DNA of 53,772 nucleotides from Comamonadaceae bacterium G21597-S1 (lineage in GTDB: Bacteria; Pseudomonadota; Gammaproteobacteria; Burkholderiales; Burkholderiaceae_C). Below the pieces are notes generated by a model. The model was not told the DNA's origin and did no database searches. It worked only from the letters and a program-made list of their open reading frames with translations. Location: assembly GCA_027214345.1 (NCBI GenBank), contig JAPWHR010000005.1:1-53772 (forward strand), written 5' to 3'. This document shows, in pieces, positions 34,077-43,156 of the stretch (the stretch's first letter is position 1; the number at the start of each line of letters is the position of its first letter). The position numbers and the translations under genes are program-made.

Positions 34077-35060
34077 TCAATCCACCTTCACCCCAACTCG
34101 CTTGATAACGTCGCCCCATATAACGATTTCGGACTTGATATAAGCGTCAAATGCCTGGGGTGTCGATGCGATCGGTTCGAGGGTCTGGGCTTTGAGCTTC
34201 GCCCGAATATCGGGCAAGGCCAGGATCCGGCTGAACTCCTTGTGAAGCGTGGCCACAATCTCAGGCGAAGTTCCGGCCCGTACGACCAAGCCGTGCCATC
34301 CGATGGCGAGGAATCCGGGGAACCCGCTTTCCGCCACGGTGGGCAGGTCTGGGAAGTCTTCCATGCGTTGAGGGCCGGCGACGGCCAGCGCCTTGAGCTT
34401 GCCCGCTCTCACGTACGACATCTCTCGCTGCGTAAACATTGCCACCTGCACGTGCCCCGCCAGAAGGTCCTGCAGTGCCGGGGCGGTACCTTTGTAGGGC
34501 ACATGGACCGCTTCGAACCCACCGCGAAACTTCAGCAGCTCCATGGCCAAGTGCGCGATCTGCCCCGAACCCGTGGATCCATAACTGATGCCGCCCGGTT
34601 TGCTCTTCGCCAGTGCGATGAGCTGTGGCAATGTGTTCGCCGGGACGGAAGGGTGGGCGAGTAGAACGACGCCGTTATTACCCTGGACCGTCTGGGTTAT
34701 GGGAGTGAAGTCCTTGAGTGTGTCGTACGACAGATTCGGGTAGATATTCAGGTTGGTGGTGTGGCTACCGGTCACCATTAGTATCGTGTGCCCGTCTGGT
34801 TCCGACCTGGCCACCAGCTCGGTGCCAATGGTTCCGCCTGCGCCGCCCCGGTTCTCGACGACCATCGGTTGGCCGAGGGCGAACTTCTCGCTGAGAAGCC
34901 GCGCCACGAAGTCGGTGCCGCCGCCCGGGGGGAAAGGAACAATGAACCGAACCGGACGGCTCGGATACGCCTGCGCGGACACGATCTGGCTGCTTGACGT
35001 ACCAAAGCCAAACGTCAATGCCCCCGCAAGATTTGAAAACTTACGCCTGCTGATTGTCAT
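34077..35060 (-). CDS. Bug/TctC-type periplasmic solute-binding protein
   Basis: 327 aa. The N-terminus has a twin-arginine-like signal (SRRKFSNLAG) ending at VSAQA. The Bug signature FIVPFPPGGGTDFVARLL and VARSEPDGHTILMVTGSHTTN follow, then HVPYKGTAPALQDLLAGHVQ. It resembles the receptor at 52562 more than the one at 15564. First gene of the unit with the P450 and CoA transferase, and preceded by a sigma-54-like promoter. Probably binds the acid that the P450 or ligases process, or a related carboxylate. Confidence 0.92.
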   Translation of the reverse strand: MTISRRKFSNLAGALTFGFGTSSSQIVSAQAYPSRPVRFIVPFPPGGGTDFVARLLSEKFALGQPMVVENRGGAGGTIGTELVARSEPDGHTILMVTGSHTTNLNIYPNLSYDTLKDFTPITQTVQGNNGVVLLAHPSVPANTLPQLIALAKSKPGGISYGSTGSGQIAHLAMELLKFRGGFEAVHVPYKGTAPALQDLLAGHVQVAMFTQREMSYVRAGKLKALAVAGPQRMEDFPDLPTVAESGFPGFLAIGWHGLVVRAGTSPEIVATLHKEFSRILALPDIRAKLKAQTLEPIASTPQAFDAYIKSEIVIWGDVIKRVGVKVD

Positions 35061-35099
35061 GGTTCTGCCTCAATTGATAAACTGGTTAGCACCGGTCGC

Positions 35100-35115
35100 A
35101 GCAAGATCATTGCCG
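35100..35115 (-). promoter_or_regulatory. candidate sigma-54 (-24/-12) promoter (weaker)
   Basis: Minus strand CGGCAATGATCTTGCT has GG and GC ten bases apart, a good TTGCT -12 box and GGCA at -24, but C instead of T at the first position. It lies 40 bases upstream of the Bug start codon, with a predicted transcription start near 35089. Confidence 0.45.
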
Positions 35116-35650
35116 CCAAGTCGCGCAGCACGGAACAGCCCGCTGGGTCCGCCAGGAAAGGTCTGGGCATGGGCTCTGGCCGCTCAATGGCACCGGTCCG
35201 GAATTATTAGGAGAGTGGCATCACTCGGTCAACGCACCTGGTTGCGGCAATTCAAGGCGGCATGCCGCGACTGGCAAGGCAAGGTGTTGATTTCAGAGAG
35301 AATTTCCGTTCGGATCACGGATGCAATATGTGCTGCTACCGTGTCGAGCCGGCACGGAGATTCACTACGATCCATCGCATGCTGTGTGGAATGGAAATCT
35401 TGGAGTCGGAGTCCTGACACACACCTGGGCTGCCAATCCGACCGGCGCATCACAGTGAACAAATCATGAGAAGCCCGCCGTAGCAGGCCGAGAGCGCATA
35501 CAAGACCTCTTTTCCTGTCATGTGCAAGCTGGTTGCCGACACGGGCGTGACGCTCGATTGAGGCCAGGCGTCCAATGCAGTCTGGCGCCGGCCGGACCTG
35601 CAACGCCGTTCCATGCGTCCGGGTCCAGCCGCAAGTCCTGGATTGTGTCT
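35116..35650. other. non-coding region, about 535 bp
   Basis: No supported gene between the sigma-54-like site and the end of the acyl-CoA dehydrogenase gene at 35651. Open frames here do not resemble known proteins. It may contain upstream activator sites for 35100-35115, but I see no copy of the conserved block found upstream of the other two Bug genes. Confidence 0.4.
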
Positions 35651-36892
35651 CTAGCGTTCCGAAGCAGCGCGCTGCAGTTCACTGAAGGAAAGGTCCTTGT
35701 CCACCCGGATATCCGGCGGCAAACCCAGCACCCGTTCGGCGATGATATTGCGCAGTACTTCATCGGTTCCACCGGCAATCCGTTGGCCTGGGGCATAGAG
35801 CATGGCTTGCTGAAACCAGCCCTGCATCGGCACAAGTTCAGGGTCCATCACTGCACCAGCCATGCCTGCCAAGTCCATTCCGAAGGAAGCGATCTCCTGA
35901 AGCTTGGCGGCGCCGACCACTTTGCTGATCGAAGCTTCCGGCCCGGGCGCCTGCCCCTTGGAAAGCGCAGTGATGGTGCGAAAGCGCGTGTATTTCAGGC
36001 CTTGGCTCTTCACGAACCAGTCGGCCAGGCGCTCCCGCACGGCGGCATTGTCCAGTGCCGGTGCGTCATCGATCTCGAGCTGGCGCACGAATTCGAGCAC
36101 GTCTTCGGTATCCGGCCCGGGAGACTGGCTCGCCGCCAGCCGCTCGTTCATCAGTGTGGTCATGGCGACCTTCCATCCGCCGCCCACCGGCCCGAGGCGC
36201 TGCACGTCTGGCACCCTGACGTCGGCAAAGAACACTTCGCAGAAGTGGGACGTGCCTGCAATCTGCCGGATGCGGCGGACCTCGATGCCAGGTGACTTCA
36301 TGTCGATGAAGAAGAACGTCAGCCCGGCATGCTTGGGTACTGTCGGGTCCGTTCGCGTCACCACGATGCCGAAATCCGAGAAATGGGCGCCCGATGTCCA
36401 TATCTTCTGGCCGTTGATGACCCAGTCCGTGCCATCCCGCCTCGCCGTGGTTCGCAACCCCGCCAAATCCGATCCGGCCGATGGCTCGGAGAAGAGCTGA
36501 CACCAGATTTCCTCTCCGCGCAGTGCCGGTCCGACGTGGCGCTCGAGCTGAGCCGGCCTTGCGTAGGCCATCATGGTGGGGATGCACATTCCGAGCCCGA
36601 TGTCGAACACACCACGCGGAACGTTGTAGTTCGCCTCTTCCTGGTGGTAGATCACCTGCTGGATCGGCAATCCGCCCCGCCCCCCCCAGCGCTCGTCCCA
36701 GGTTATTCCGGCAAACCGGGCGGCGGCCTTCTTCGCCTGCCATTCCTTCGCCCTTCGAAGCGCGTCCGGCCCCTCCGGATATCGGCTGCGCGACTGCATC
36801 TGGTTGTTCGACTTGCGCGAGGCATTCTTCTCCAAGAAGAGATGTACCTCAAGCCGAAAATCCGCCTCTGCATCGGTATCGTTGAAATCCAT
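35651..36892 (-). CDS. acyl-CoA dehydrogenase, subunit of a heteromeric pair (pair 1)
   Basis: 413 aa. It has FAGITWDERWGGRGG, WCQLFSEPSAGSDLAGL and WVINGQKIWTSGAHFSDFG. The C-terminus reads RIAGGTDEVLRNIIAERVLGL, with Gly where short-chain enzymes carry the catalytic Glu (YEGT). Adjacent to a second dehydrogenase gene (36901), 8 bases apart. Such side-by-side pairs form alpha2beta2 dehydrogenases in actinobacterial and proteobacterial steroid side-chain degradation (FadE/ChsE types). Start ATG 36892 with GAGGACC. The frame continues upstream to 37297 but without family similarity. Confidence 0.9.
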   Translation of the reverse strand: MDFNDTDAEADFRLEVHLFLEKNASRKSNNQMQSRSRYPEGPDALRRAKEWQAKKAAARFAGITWDERWGGRGGLPIQQVIYHQEEANYNVPRGVFDIGLGMCIPTMMAYARPAQLERHVGPALRGEEIWCQLFSEPSAGSDLAGLRTTARRDGTDWVINGQKIWTSGAHFSDFGIVVTRTDPTVPKHAGLTFFFIDMKSPGIEVRRIRQIAGTSHFCEVFFADVRVPDVQRLGPVGGGWKVAMTTLMNERLAASQSPGPDTEDVLEFVRQLEIDDAPALDNAAVRERLADWFVKSQGLKYTRFRTITALSKGQAPGPEASISKVVGAAKLQEIASFGMDLAGMAGAVMDPELVPMQGWFQQAMLYAPGQRIAGGTDEVLRNIIAERVLGLPPDIRVDKDLSFSELQRAASER

Positions 36893-36900
36893 GCTGGTCC

Positions 36901-38025
36901 TCAATGAGAGACGGGCGCGCCAGCATTTGCCAGGTGGGTGACCAGCCGATCTTTCCAGTAGGCCGCGCTTCCCAACTCCAGCGCAAGCGACTTGGCGCGA
37001 CGATAGTAGAGGTGGCAATCGAGTTCCCAGGTAAACCCCATGCCTCCGTGCACCTGGATGTTCTCCTTGGCAGCCAAATGATAGGCGTCGATGGACGAGA
37101 CCCGCGCAGCCGCAGCCGCGAGGGGCAACTCCGGCGCTTCGCTGGATAGCGCCCACACGCCAAAGTAGCAGTTGGACCGGGCCAGTTCCGTGGCAATGTA
37201 GACATCGGCAAGCTTGTGCTTGATGGCCTGAAACGAGCCGATCGGTCGCCCGAAGGCATAGCGCTCCTTGGCGTAGGCCGTCGCCATCTCCAGGCATGCC
37301 GTGGCGCCGCCGATCTGCTCGAACGCGAGCAGCGCCGCCGCGCGCTCCAGCAACTGCTCTACCGCGCTCCAGCCAGCGCGGCCTGCGGCTAGGCGCTCAG
37401 CCGGCGCATCCGCGAACTCGACCCGGCTGTGACCACGGGTCGGATCAATGGTTTCCAGCGCCGTGCGCTGCACCTCACTGCCGGTGAGATCCACCAGATA
37501 CAGGCCGGGAATCCCATCGGCGTCGCGCGCGACCACCACGGCAAAATCCGCGACATTGCCGCCAGCTACCGGCCACTTCGTGCCACGCAGGCGGCCATCC
37601 TTCACGTGGGCTCGCACTGCCGTCAAACGCGGATTGCCAATACCTTCGGCGAGCGCGAAGGTGCCGATCGCCTCACCGCTTACCAGGCGCGGCAGCCATA
37701 CCGCCTTCTGCCCATCGCTGCCATGGCGGAGGATCGCCTCGGTGACCAGGTAGACGGACGAGGCGAACGGCACTGGTGCAACGACGCGACCGAGTTCTTC
37801 TGCCAGTACGCACAGACCCTCGTACCCGAGGCCGTAGCCGCCGTAGGCTTCGGGCACAGTTGCACCGAGCCAGCCCATCGCTGCGATCTGCTGCCACAGC
37901 GGCAGGTCGAAATGCGCCGGCTCTTCCAGCACCCTTCTCGCAACGGCAGGCGGCGCCTGTTTGCTCAGGAACCGGCGCGCCTGGCCGCGCAGCAACTTCA
38001 CCTCGTCGGAGAAGTCAAAGTTCAT
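36901..38025 (-). CDS. acyl-CoA dehydrogenase, subunit of a heteromeric pair (pair 1)
   Basis: 374 aa. N-terminal FDFSDEVKLLRGQARRFL, then GATVPEAYGGYGLGYEGLCVLAEELG. The central FAD-binding loop is degenerate (TFALAEGIGNPRL rather than xxTEPxAGSD). The C-terminal domain is conserved (YAKERYAFGRPIGSFQAIKHKLADVYI, IQVHGGMGFTWELDCHLYYRRAK). The weak FAD loop and the partner at 35651 fit one subunit of a heteromeric enzyme. It overlaps the upstream ligase by ATGA (38022-38025). Confidence 0.9.
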   Translation of the reverse strand: MNFDFSDEVKLLRGQARRFLSKQAPPAVARRVLEEPAHFDLPLWQQIAAMGWLGATVPEAYGGYGLGYEGLCVLAEELGRVVAPVPFASSVYLVTEAILRHGSDGQKAVWLPRLVSGEAIGTFALAEGIGNPRLTAVRAHVKDGRLRGTKWPVAGGNVADFAVVVARDADGIPGLYLVDLTGSEVQRTALETIDPTRGHSRVEFADAPAERLAAGRAGWSAVEQLLERAAALLAFEQIGGATACLEMATAYAKERYAFGRPIGSFQAIKHKLADVYIATELARSNCYFGVWALSSEAPELPLAAAAARVSSIDAYHLAAKENIQVHGGMGFTWELDCHLYYRRAKSLALELGSAAYWKDRLVTHLANAGAPVSH

Positions 38026-39644
38026 CGCCTCTTATCCTCGATACCTTCATGTGCAGCATCATCGTGCCGCGGTTGAACCAGTGGGTGGCTCACTGCGACC
38101 TTGGGCCAGTACCGATCGCGCAGCGCTTTCTTATAGAGCTTGCCGGTGGGCAGGCGCGGCAAGGCGTCGGTGAACTCAATGGAGCGTGGGATCATGTAGC
38201 GCGCCAACTTGCCACGCAGGAAGGTGAGCAGTTCCTCAGCCAGGGCGCCTGAAGGCGCTACGCCATTGGCGGGCTCGATGACCGCCTTCACCTCCTCGCC
38301 CATTTCCGGGTTCGGCACGCCGATCACCGCGACGTCCGCCACGCTTGGGTGCAGAGCGAGCGCGTCTTCGATAGCCTGTGGATAGATATTGACGCCACCG
38401 GAGATGATCATGAACGACTGTCGGTCAGTCAGGTACAGATAGCCTTCGGCATCGACATGGCCGATATCACCCACCGACGTCCAGGTGGGGTGCCTTGGGT
38501 GCTGGGCGGCGCGGGTCTTATCCGGATCGTTGTGGTAGTTGAACGGCAGCTGCTCGCGTTCGAAGTAGATCAGACCAGTTTCGCCGGGCGGCAGCTCTTC
38601 ACCGGCCTCATTGCAGATATGCAGCACACCTGTTACTGCGCGCCCGACGGAGCCGGGATGCGCCAGCCATTCGGGCGTGCTGATCGATGTCTCGCCGGAA
38701 CCTTCAGACGCGGCATAGAATTCATGCAGGATGGGTCCCCACCATGCAATGATCTGCTGCTTGACCTCCACGGGACAAGGAGCGGCGGCGTGAATTGCGA
38801 CGCGCTGGCTCGACAAGTCATAAGCAAGGCGTTCGGTCTCGGGAAGCCTGAGCAAGCGAATGAGCATGGTCGGAACCCATTGACTGTGGGTCACCCGATA
38901 CCGATCGACCAACGCAAGCGCGTCTTTGGCATCGAACTGCTCCATGAAAATCACCGTGCCGCCGCTGAACTGGACGTTGATCGAATAGCCCAGCGGGGCT
39001 GCATGGTAGAGCGGCGCCGGCGAAAGGTAGACGGTATCCTGGTCGATCTCGTAGCGCTGCATGCGCTTGCGATGAGCCGGCGACAACCCCTCGCTGACCA
39101 GGTTCACCGGTTGCGCCTTGACGATGCCCTTGGGACGACCGGTTGTGCCTGAGCTGTAGAACATGACTACGCCAAACCACTCTTGGTTCAGGCGCTCCGG
39201 CGGCTGCGGCGCAATTGCTGCCTCGTAGCTCTCCCAGCCGTCGATGGTACCGTCGATCATCAGTCGCCGGCGGCAAGCGGGTAATTTGTCCGTCAGTTCG
39301 GATGCCAGCTCGCGCATGGCGTACGAGCTGACCATCACTTGCGCACTGCTGTCATCGACGATGTAGGCAACTTCGCCGACACTGGCGAAACGATTGACCG
39401 GCGTCAGCAGAAGGCCGGAACGCAGGGCTGCCCAGCAGAGCTCGAAGAAGCGGACATTGTTTTCCAGCAGCACCGCAATATGGTCGCCGCGCCGCAGGCC
39501 GAGCGCGTAGAGGAACTGCGCAAAGCGGTTGGAGCGTTCCTCGAGCTCCCGGTAGGTCACCCATTTTCCGGTGGCACCATTGATGACCGCCGGCTTATCC
39601 GGCGTAAGCATGGCGTAATCGCCGAGATAGCGTGGTGTTTCCAT
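38022..39644 (-). CDS. AMP-forming acyl-CoA synthetase
   Basis: 540 aa ANL ligase. P-loop FYSSGTTGRPKG (162-173), SVGDIGHVDAEGYLYLTDRQSFMI core and A10 lysine K502 in LPTGKLYKKALRDRYWP. FadD3/FadD17-like in overall organisation. METPRYLGDYA at 39644 fits the family start; the frame runs to 40052 without similarity. It lies upstream of and coupled to the dehydrogenase pair, so it probably makes their substrate. The 124 bases before it (39645-39768) hold GGCACC/GGTGCC, a small hairpin. Confidence 0.88.
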   Translation of the reverse strand: METPRYLGDYAMLTPDKPAVINGATGKWVTYRELEERSNRFAQFLYALGLRRGDHIAVLLENNVRFFELCWAALRSGLLLTPVNRFASVGEVAYIVDDSSAQVMVSSYAMRELASELTDKLPACRRRLMIDGTIDGWESYEAAIAPQPPERLNQEWFGVVMFYSSGTTGRPKGIVKAQPVNLVSEGLSPAHRKRMQRYEIDQDTVYLSPAPLYHAAPLGYSINVQFSGGTVIFMEQFDAKDALALVDRYRVTHSQWVPTMLIRLLRLPETERLAYDLSSQRVAIHAAAPCPVEVKQQIIAWWGPILHEFYAASEGSGETSISTPEWLAHPGSVGRAVTGVLHICNEAGEELPPGETGLIYFEREQLPFNYHNDPDKTRAAQHPRHPTWTSVGDIGHVDAEGYLYLTDRQSFMIISGGVNIYPQAIEDALALHPSVADVAVIGVPNPEMGEEVKAVIEPANGVAPSGALAEELLTFLRGKLARYMIPRSIEFTDALPRLPTGKLYKKALRDRYWPKVAVSHPLVQPRHDDAAHEGIEDKRR

Positions 39645-39768
39645 TCCGTTCTGTATCCTTTGGGCACCTTCGGTGCCTGGTCTGGTGGTGCCTGCGTGCC
39701 AGGAATTGCAATCGGCCGCATCCGCTTTCACGGAGCGCCCTCCCGATGCATCGGATTGCTGGACCGCA

Positions 39769-40914
39769 TCAAGGCAGTTCGTTGGAAAGCACCAGCGTGG
39801 CCGCCGCGGTGAACATGCCTCCGACGCCCTGAACCACGCTGGTCCGCACCTTGTCGACCTGCCGAAACGCTTCCCGGCGCAACTGCCTGACTGCCTCCTG
39901 GATCGCAAACATGCCGTACATCCCGGTATGCGTGTACAGGATTCCGCCGCCGTTCGTATTGAGCGGCAGGCGCCCGCCGGGACGCGTGTGTCCGGCGATG
40001 ATGAAGGCTCCCGCCTCGCCGCGTTCAACGAACCCGAGGTCCTCGAGACCATACAAGGGCAGATGCGCGAAGGCGTCGTAGATCATCAGATGATCCACAT
40101 CGCCTGGTCGGATGCCGGCCTCGGCGAAAGCCGCACTGCTGGACAGCCGGAAAGCCTTCGAAGAGGTCATGTCATCCATCATCGAGACGATGGGGCTGTC
40201 GCATGCCTCGCCCGAGCCAAGCAGGTACACAGGGGAGTCGGCGCGACGCAGATCGCGTGCGCGCTCGGCCGAGGTCACAACCAGCGCGCCGCCGCCGTCC
40301 GTCACCACGCAGCATTCGAGCTTGTGGAAGGGATAGGCGATCATGGGCGATGCCATCACGTCGGCCACCGTCAGCAGCCTGTTCCGACTTGCGCGCGGAT
40401 TGCCGTTGGCCCAGTGACTCTGGGCCACCACCACCTCCGCCAATTGCTCGTGCGTGGTGCCCGTCTCATGCATATAGCGCAGCGCGGGCAGCGTGAACAT
40501 GTTGGGCGGCGCCGAGACCCCATAGGGCAGCTCGAACTGCCCACTGATGGAGTACGGAGCCCGCCGGCTGGGGATGGCCCCAACGCGCGATCGTCCGGAC
40601 TCACCGTGCAGCACCAGAACGGTGGAACAAAGTCCGGCACGGATGGCCGCCGCGGCATGGCGCACATGGATCAGGAAGGAGCAACCGCCCACAGAGGTGC
40701 CGTCGTACCACTTGGGTGTCACGCCCAGATAGTGCGCCATGGCAATCGGCGATTCCACTGCGCTCGTGATCCCGTCCACATCGGCCAGTGTCAGGCCAGC
40801 GTCGGCCAGGGCGCGGTGTGCGGCATCCGCCCGCAGGTCGAGCTCCGACAGGTGAGGCAGCGAACCAAGCTCGGTTTCGGCAGCCCCGGCAATGGCAATA
40901 ACTGCTTTGGTCAT
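39769..40914 (-). CDS. SCP-x/Ltp2-like thiolase-superfamily protein (pair B)
   Basis: 381 aa. Of the three Ltp-like proteins it looks most like Ltp2 aldolases. The nucleophile loop reads SVGGCSFLIH (a Cys is present, but apparently shifted), the tyrosine segment is MIYDAF, and the C-terminal loop LNTNGGGILYTHTGMYG has two further tyrosines; Ltp2 works through two active-site tyrosines. The DUF35 gene upstream overlaps by ATGA. GGAG precedes ATG 40914. Proposed role: retro-aldol cleavage of a tertiary 3-hydroxyacyl-CoA made by the MaoC hydratase of the same operon. Confidence 0.88.
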   Translation of the reverse strand: MTKAVIAIAGAAETELGSLPHLSELDLRADAAHRALADAGLTLADVDGITSAVESPIAMAHYLGVTPKWYDGTSVGGCSFLIHVRHAAAAIRAGLCSTVLVLHGESGRSRVGAIPSRRAPYSISGQFELPYGVSAPPNMFTLPALRYMHETGTTHEQLAEVVVAQSHWANGNPRASRNRLLTVADVMASPMIAYPFHKLECCVVTDGGGALVVTSAERARDLRRADSPVYLLGSGEACDSPIVSMMDDMTSSKAFRLSSSAAFAEAGIRPGDVDHLMIYDAFAHLPLYGLEDLGFVERGEAGAFIIAGHTRPGGRLPLNTNGGGILYTHTGMYGMFAIQEAVRQLRREAFRQVDKVRTSVVQGVGGMFTAAATLVLSNELP

Positions 40915-41351
40915 GATGGGACTCCGGACGCGTTGATCGCTCGGAACAGGGGCAGCACCGCGTCGCCTCTCGTTTCGAAGACGACTTCGAGGGGCATGTC
41001 GAGCGTCAGCGCATCCGGGCTGGCTGCAATGCCCACCAGGTTCGACAGCATGGTCGGCCCCTCGTGCAGCTTCACAACCGCAATGACATAGGGGGCCTCG
41101 TTCTCCCACCCGGGCGCGGCAATATGGCTGATGACATACGAATGTAGGCGTGCGCGGCCGCTGGCCCGGACCCACGTCAGCGCATCGGCGCCGCAAGCCG
41201 GACAGCGGAAGCGGGGATACAGATGATGGGCGCCACAGGCGCTGCAGCGCTGGAGCCGCAACTCCCCCGCGCGCGTGCCGTCCCAGAACGGCTGCGTGAT
41301 CGGCGTGGGGACGGGAATCGCCTTGGGTCGCAGTGAGGTCTTTGCATTCAT
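40911..41351 (-). CDS. DUF35 OB-fold/zinc-ribbon partner (pair B)
   Basis: 146 aa. Zinc ribbon CSACGAHHLYPRFRCPACG, then RARLHSYVISH and APYVIAVVKLHEGPTM of the OB-fold. It overlaps the MaoC gene upstream and the Ltp-like gene downstream by four bases each (ATGA), a tight MaoC-DUF35-thiolase cassette. The same three activities, partly fused, form the ChsH1/ChsH2/Ltp2 machinery. The true start is ATG 41351; the frame extends further upstream inside the MaoC gene. Confidence 0.9.
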   Translation of the reverse strand: MNAKTSLRPKAIPVPTPITQPFWDGTRAGELRLQRCSACGAHHLYPRFRCPACGADALTWVRASGRARLHSYVISHIAAPGWENEAPYVIAVVKLHEGPTMLSNLVGIAASPDALTLDMPLEVVFETRGDAVLPLFRAINASGVPS

Positions 41352-42211
41352 TGCTCTTGTTCCATCCGGCTCTTCATCAATCCCTGGTCGATCACGACCT
41401 GCCCTGCGCCATTGAGTGTGCGAAAGCGCACGCCTTCGGGCTCTTGCCAGGCCTGAACGGACAAGTTTTCGCCCGGCGAGACCGGCCGTGTGAAGCGCGC
41501 GGACATCGACCGCATCCTGGCGGGGTCGCTGCCGCAAAACGCATGGAGGAGAACGCGTCCGGTGCTGCCGTAGGTACATAGGCCATGCAGGATCGGGCGG
41601 GCAAATCCCCCGCGGGCGGCAAACGCCGGATCGCTGTGCAAGGGATTGCGATCCCCGCTGAGCCGGTACAGAAGGGCCTGATCGGGCCGCGTGCCCGCGG
41701 TCAGCACGACATCCGGAGCCCGGTCGGGCATCGACGCGGCGCGCGCCGACTTGCGTTCGCCGCCAAAGCCACCTTCACCGCCAATGAAGGCCGACGCTGT
41801 GGTGCTGATCAGCAGCTCTCCCGTGACGGCGTCGACCGCGCTTGACTCGGTGGTGACCAGCGCGCCGGCACCCTTATCTTCGATCGCCACGACGCGGCTG
41901 CTGACATGGACACGTCCTTCCACCGGCAAGGGGAGATGCAGCACGAAAGCCTGCTCGGCATGGAACGCACGACTGCGATCGATCGGGCCGAGATCTGCAC
42001 GGATGCCGGCGTTGTGCACGATCACGACGGCGTACGTGGGCAGCAGGCGCTGGTTGATGCCGGCCGAATTCTCCGTGGTGAACTCCAGCTCCTTGAGGGG
42101 ATCGTCCTGGCCGGCTCCGACCCCCAGCGCATAGAGCAGCGCATCGCGCTGGGTCCAGCGCACCTCCACAGGTCCACCTTCGCGCCCCAGGGCGCCTCTA
42201 TCGAGCGCCAT
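41348..42211 (-). CDS. MaoC-family (R)-specific enoyl-CoA hydratase, two-domain
   Basis: 287 aa, double hot-dog like the hydratase-2 module of peroxisomal MFE-2. The hydratase-2 motif YRLSGDRNPLHSDP has D187 and H192, with FARPILHGLCTYG following. The N-terminal half (DALLYALGVGAGQDDP, PTYAVV) is the non-catalytic hot dog that binds the CoA ester. Directly preceded by an MFE-2-like SDR (4-base gap), so the two genes together rebuild MFE-2 as separate polypeptides. Confidence 0.92.
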   Translation of the reverse strand: MALDRGALGREGGPVEVRWTQRDALLYALGVGAGQDDPLKELEFTTENSAGINQRLLPTYAVVIVHNAGIRADLGPIDRSRAFHAEQAFVLHLPLPVEGRVHVSSRVVAIEDKGAGALVTTESSAVDAVTGELLISTTASAFIGGEGGFGGERKSARAASMPDRAPDVVLTAGTRPDQALLYRLSGDRNPLHSDPAFAARGGFARPILHGLCTYGSTGRVLLHAFCGSDPARMRSMSARFTRPVSPGENLSVQAWQEPEGVRFRTLNGAGQVVIDQGLMKSRMEQEQ

Positions 42212-42214
42212 GGT

Positions 42215-43156
42215 CTAGGCTCCTGCAGGCGCGGCGGGGATCTCGCCGCTGGTATTTGCGTTGGGCGCGGCGCGGCGTACCAGATCCGGGATCAGCGCCC
42301 CCAGTTCCTCGGCCTGCCAGCGCCCCTCCTTCTCGATTCGCGGGCCGGAATGCCAGCCTTCGGCGACCGTGATGCGCCCGCCACGTACACCGAAGACCCG
42401 TCCAGTGATCCCGCTCGATTGCTCGCTGCCGAGCCATGCGATCAGAGGCGCCACGTTGGCAGCGGCGAGGGCATCGAGGCCGCCGCCGGCATCATTGTTC
42501 GCCCCTCCATATTTCCGCGTGAAGAGCTCCTCGGTCAGCCGACTCACGGCGGCCGGGTAGATGGCATTTGCCGTCACGCCGTACCGCTCCAGTTCGCGCG
42601 AGACGATCACCGTCATCGCCGCGATCCCCGCCTTCGCCGCGCCGTAGTTGCTCTGCCCCGCGTTGCAGAACAAACCAGAGGAGGAACTCGTGTTGATCAG
42701 GCGGGCCGCACGCGACCGACCAGCCTTGCTTTCATCCCGCCAGTAGACCGCCGCATGGCGCGACGGCGCGAAGGTCCCGCGCAGGTGAACGCGGATCACC
42801 GCGTCCCAGTCTTCCGGTTCCATGTTGACCAATGTTCGGTCGCGCAGGTTGCCGGCGTTGTTGACGAGCACGTCCAGGCCGCCAAACTCGGAAATGGCAG
42901 TCTGGATCATGCGCCGCGCGCCATCCCAGTCCGCGACGTCGTCCGTGTTGACCACCGCCTGCCCCCCCATTGCGCGGATTTCGTTCACCACGTCGTGGGC
43001 AGGGCCCTGGTCCGCGCCGGATCCGTCAGCGCGCGCGCCGAGGTCGTTTACCACGACTTTCGCGCCCTGGCGCGCAAACTCCAGCGCGTACTCCCGGCCA
43101 AGACCACGTCCTGCGCCCGTGATGACCACGACGCGCTCCGTGCATAGCTTCTGCAT
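42215..43156 (-). CDS. MFE-2-like SDR, (R)-3-hydroxyacyl-CoA dehydrogenase candidate
   Basis: 313 aa, longer than a simple SDR, with the C-terminal extension seen in the dehydrogenase domain of multifunctional enzyme 2 (17-beta-HSD type 4). TGAGRGLG (13-20), NDLGARADGSG, VNNAGNLRD, serine cluster 157-160, and Y171/K175 (SNYGAAK) are intact. AAGGAGAAC precedes ATG 43156; the frame runs to 43471 without similarity. First gene of the minus operon that contains MaoC, DUF35, Ltp, ligase and dehydrogenase pair 1. It probably oxidises (R)-3-hydroxyacyl-CoA. Confidence 0.9.
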   Translation of the reverse strand: MQKLCTERVVVITGAGRGLGREYALEFARQGAKVVVNDLGARADGSGADQGPAHDVVNEIRAMGGQAVVNTDDVADWDGARRMIQTAISEFGGLDVLVNNAGNLRDRTLVNMEPEDWDAVIRVHLRGTFAPSRHAAVYWRDESKAGRSRAARLINTSSSSGLFCNAGQSNYGAAKAGIAAMTVIVSRELERYGVTANAIYPAAVSRLTEELFTRKYGGANNDAGGGLDALAAANVAPLIAWLGSEQSSGITGRVFGVRGGRITVAEGWHSGPRIEKEGRWQAEELGALIPDLVRRAAPNANTSGEIPAAPAGA

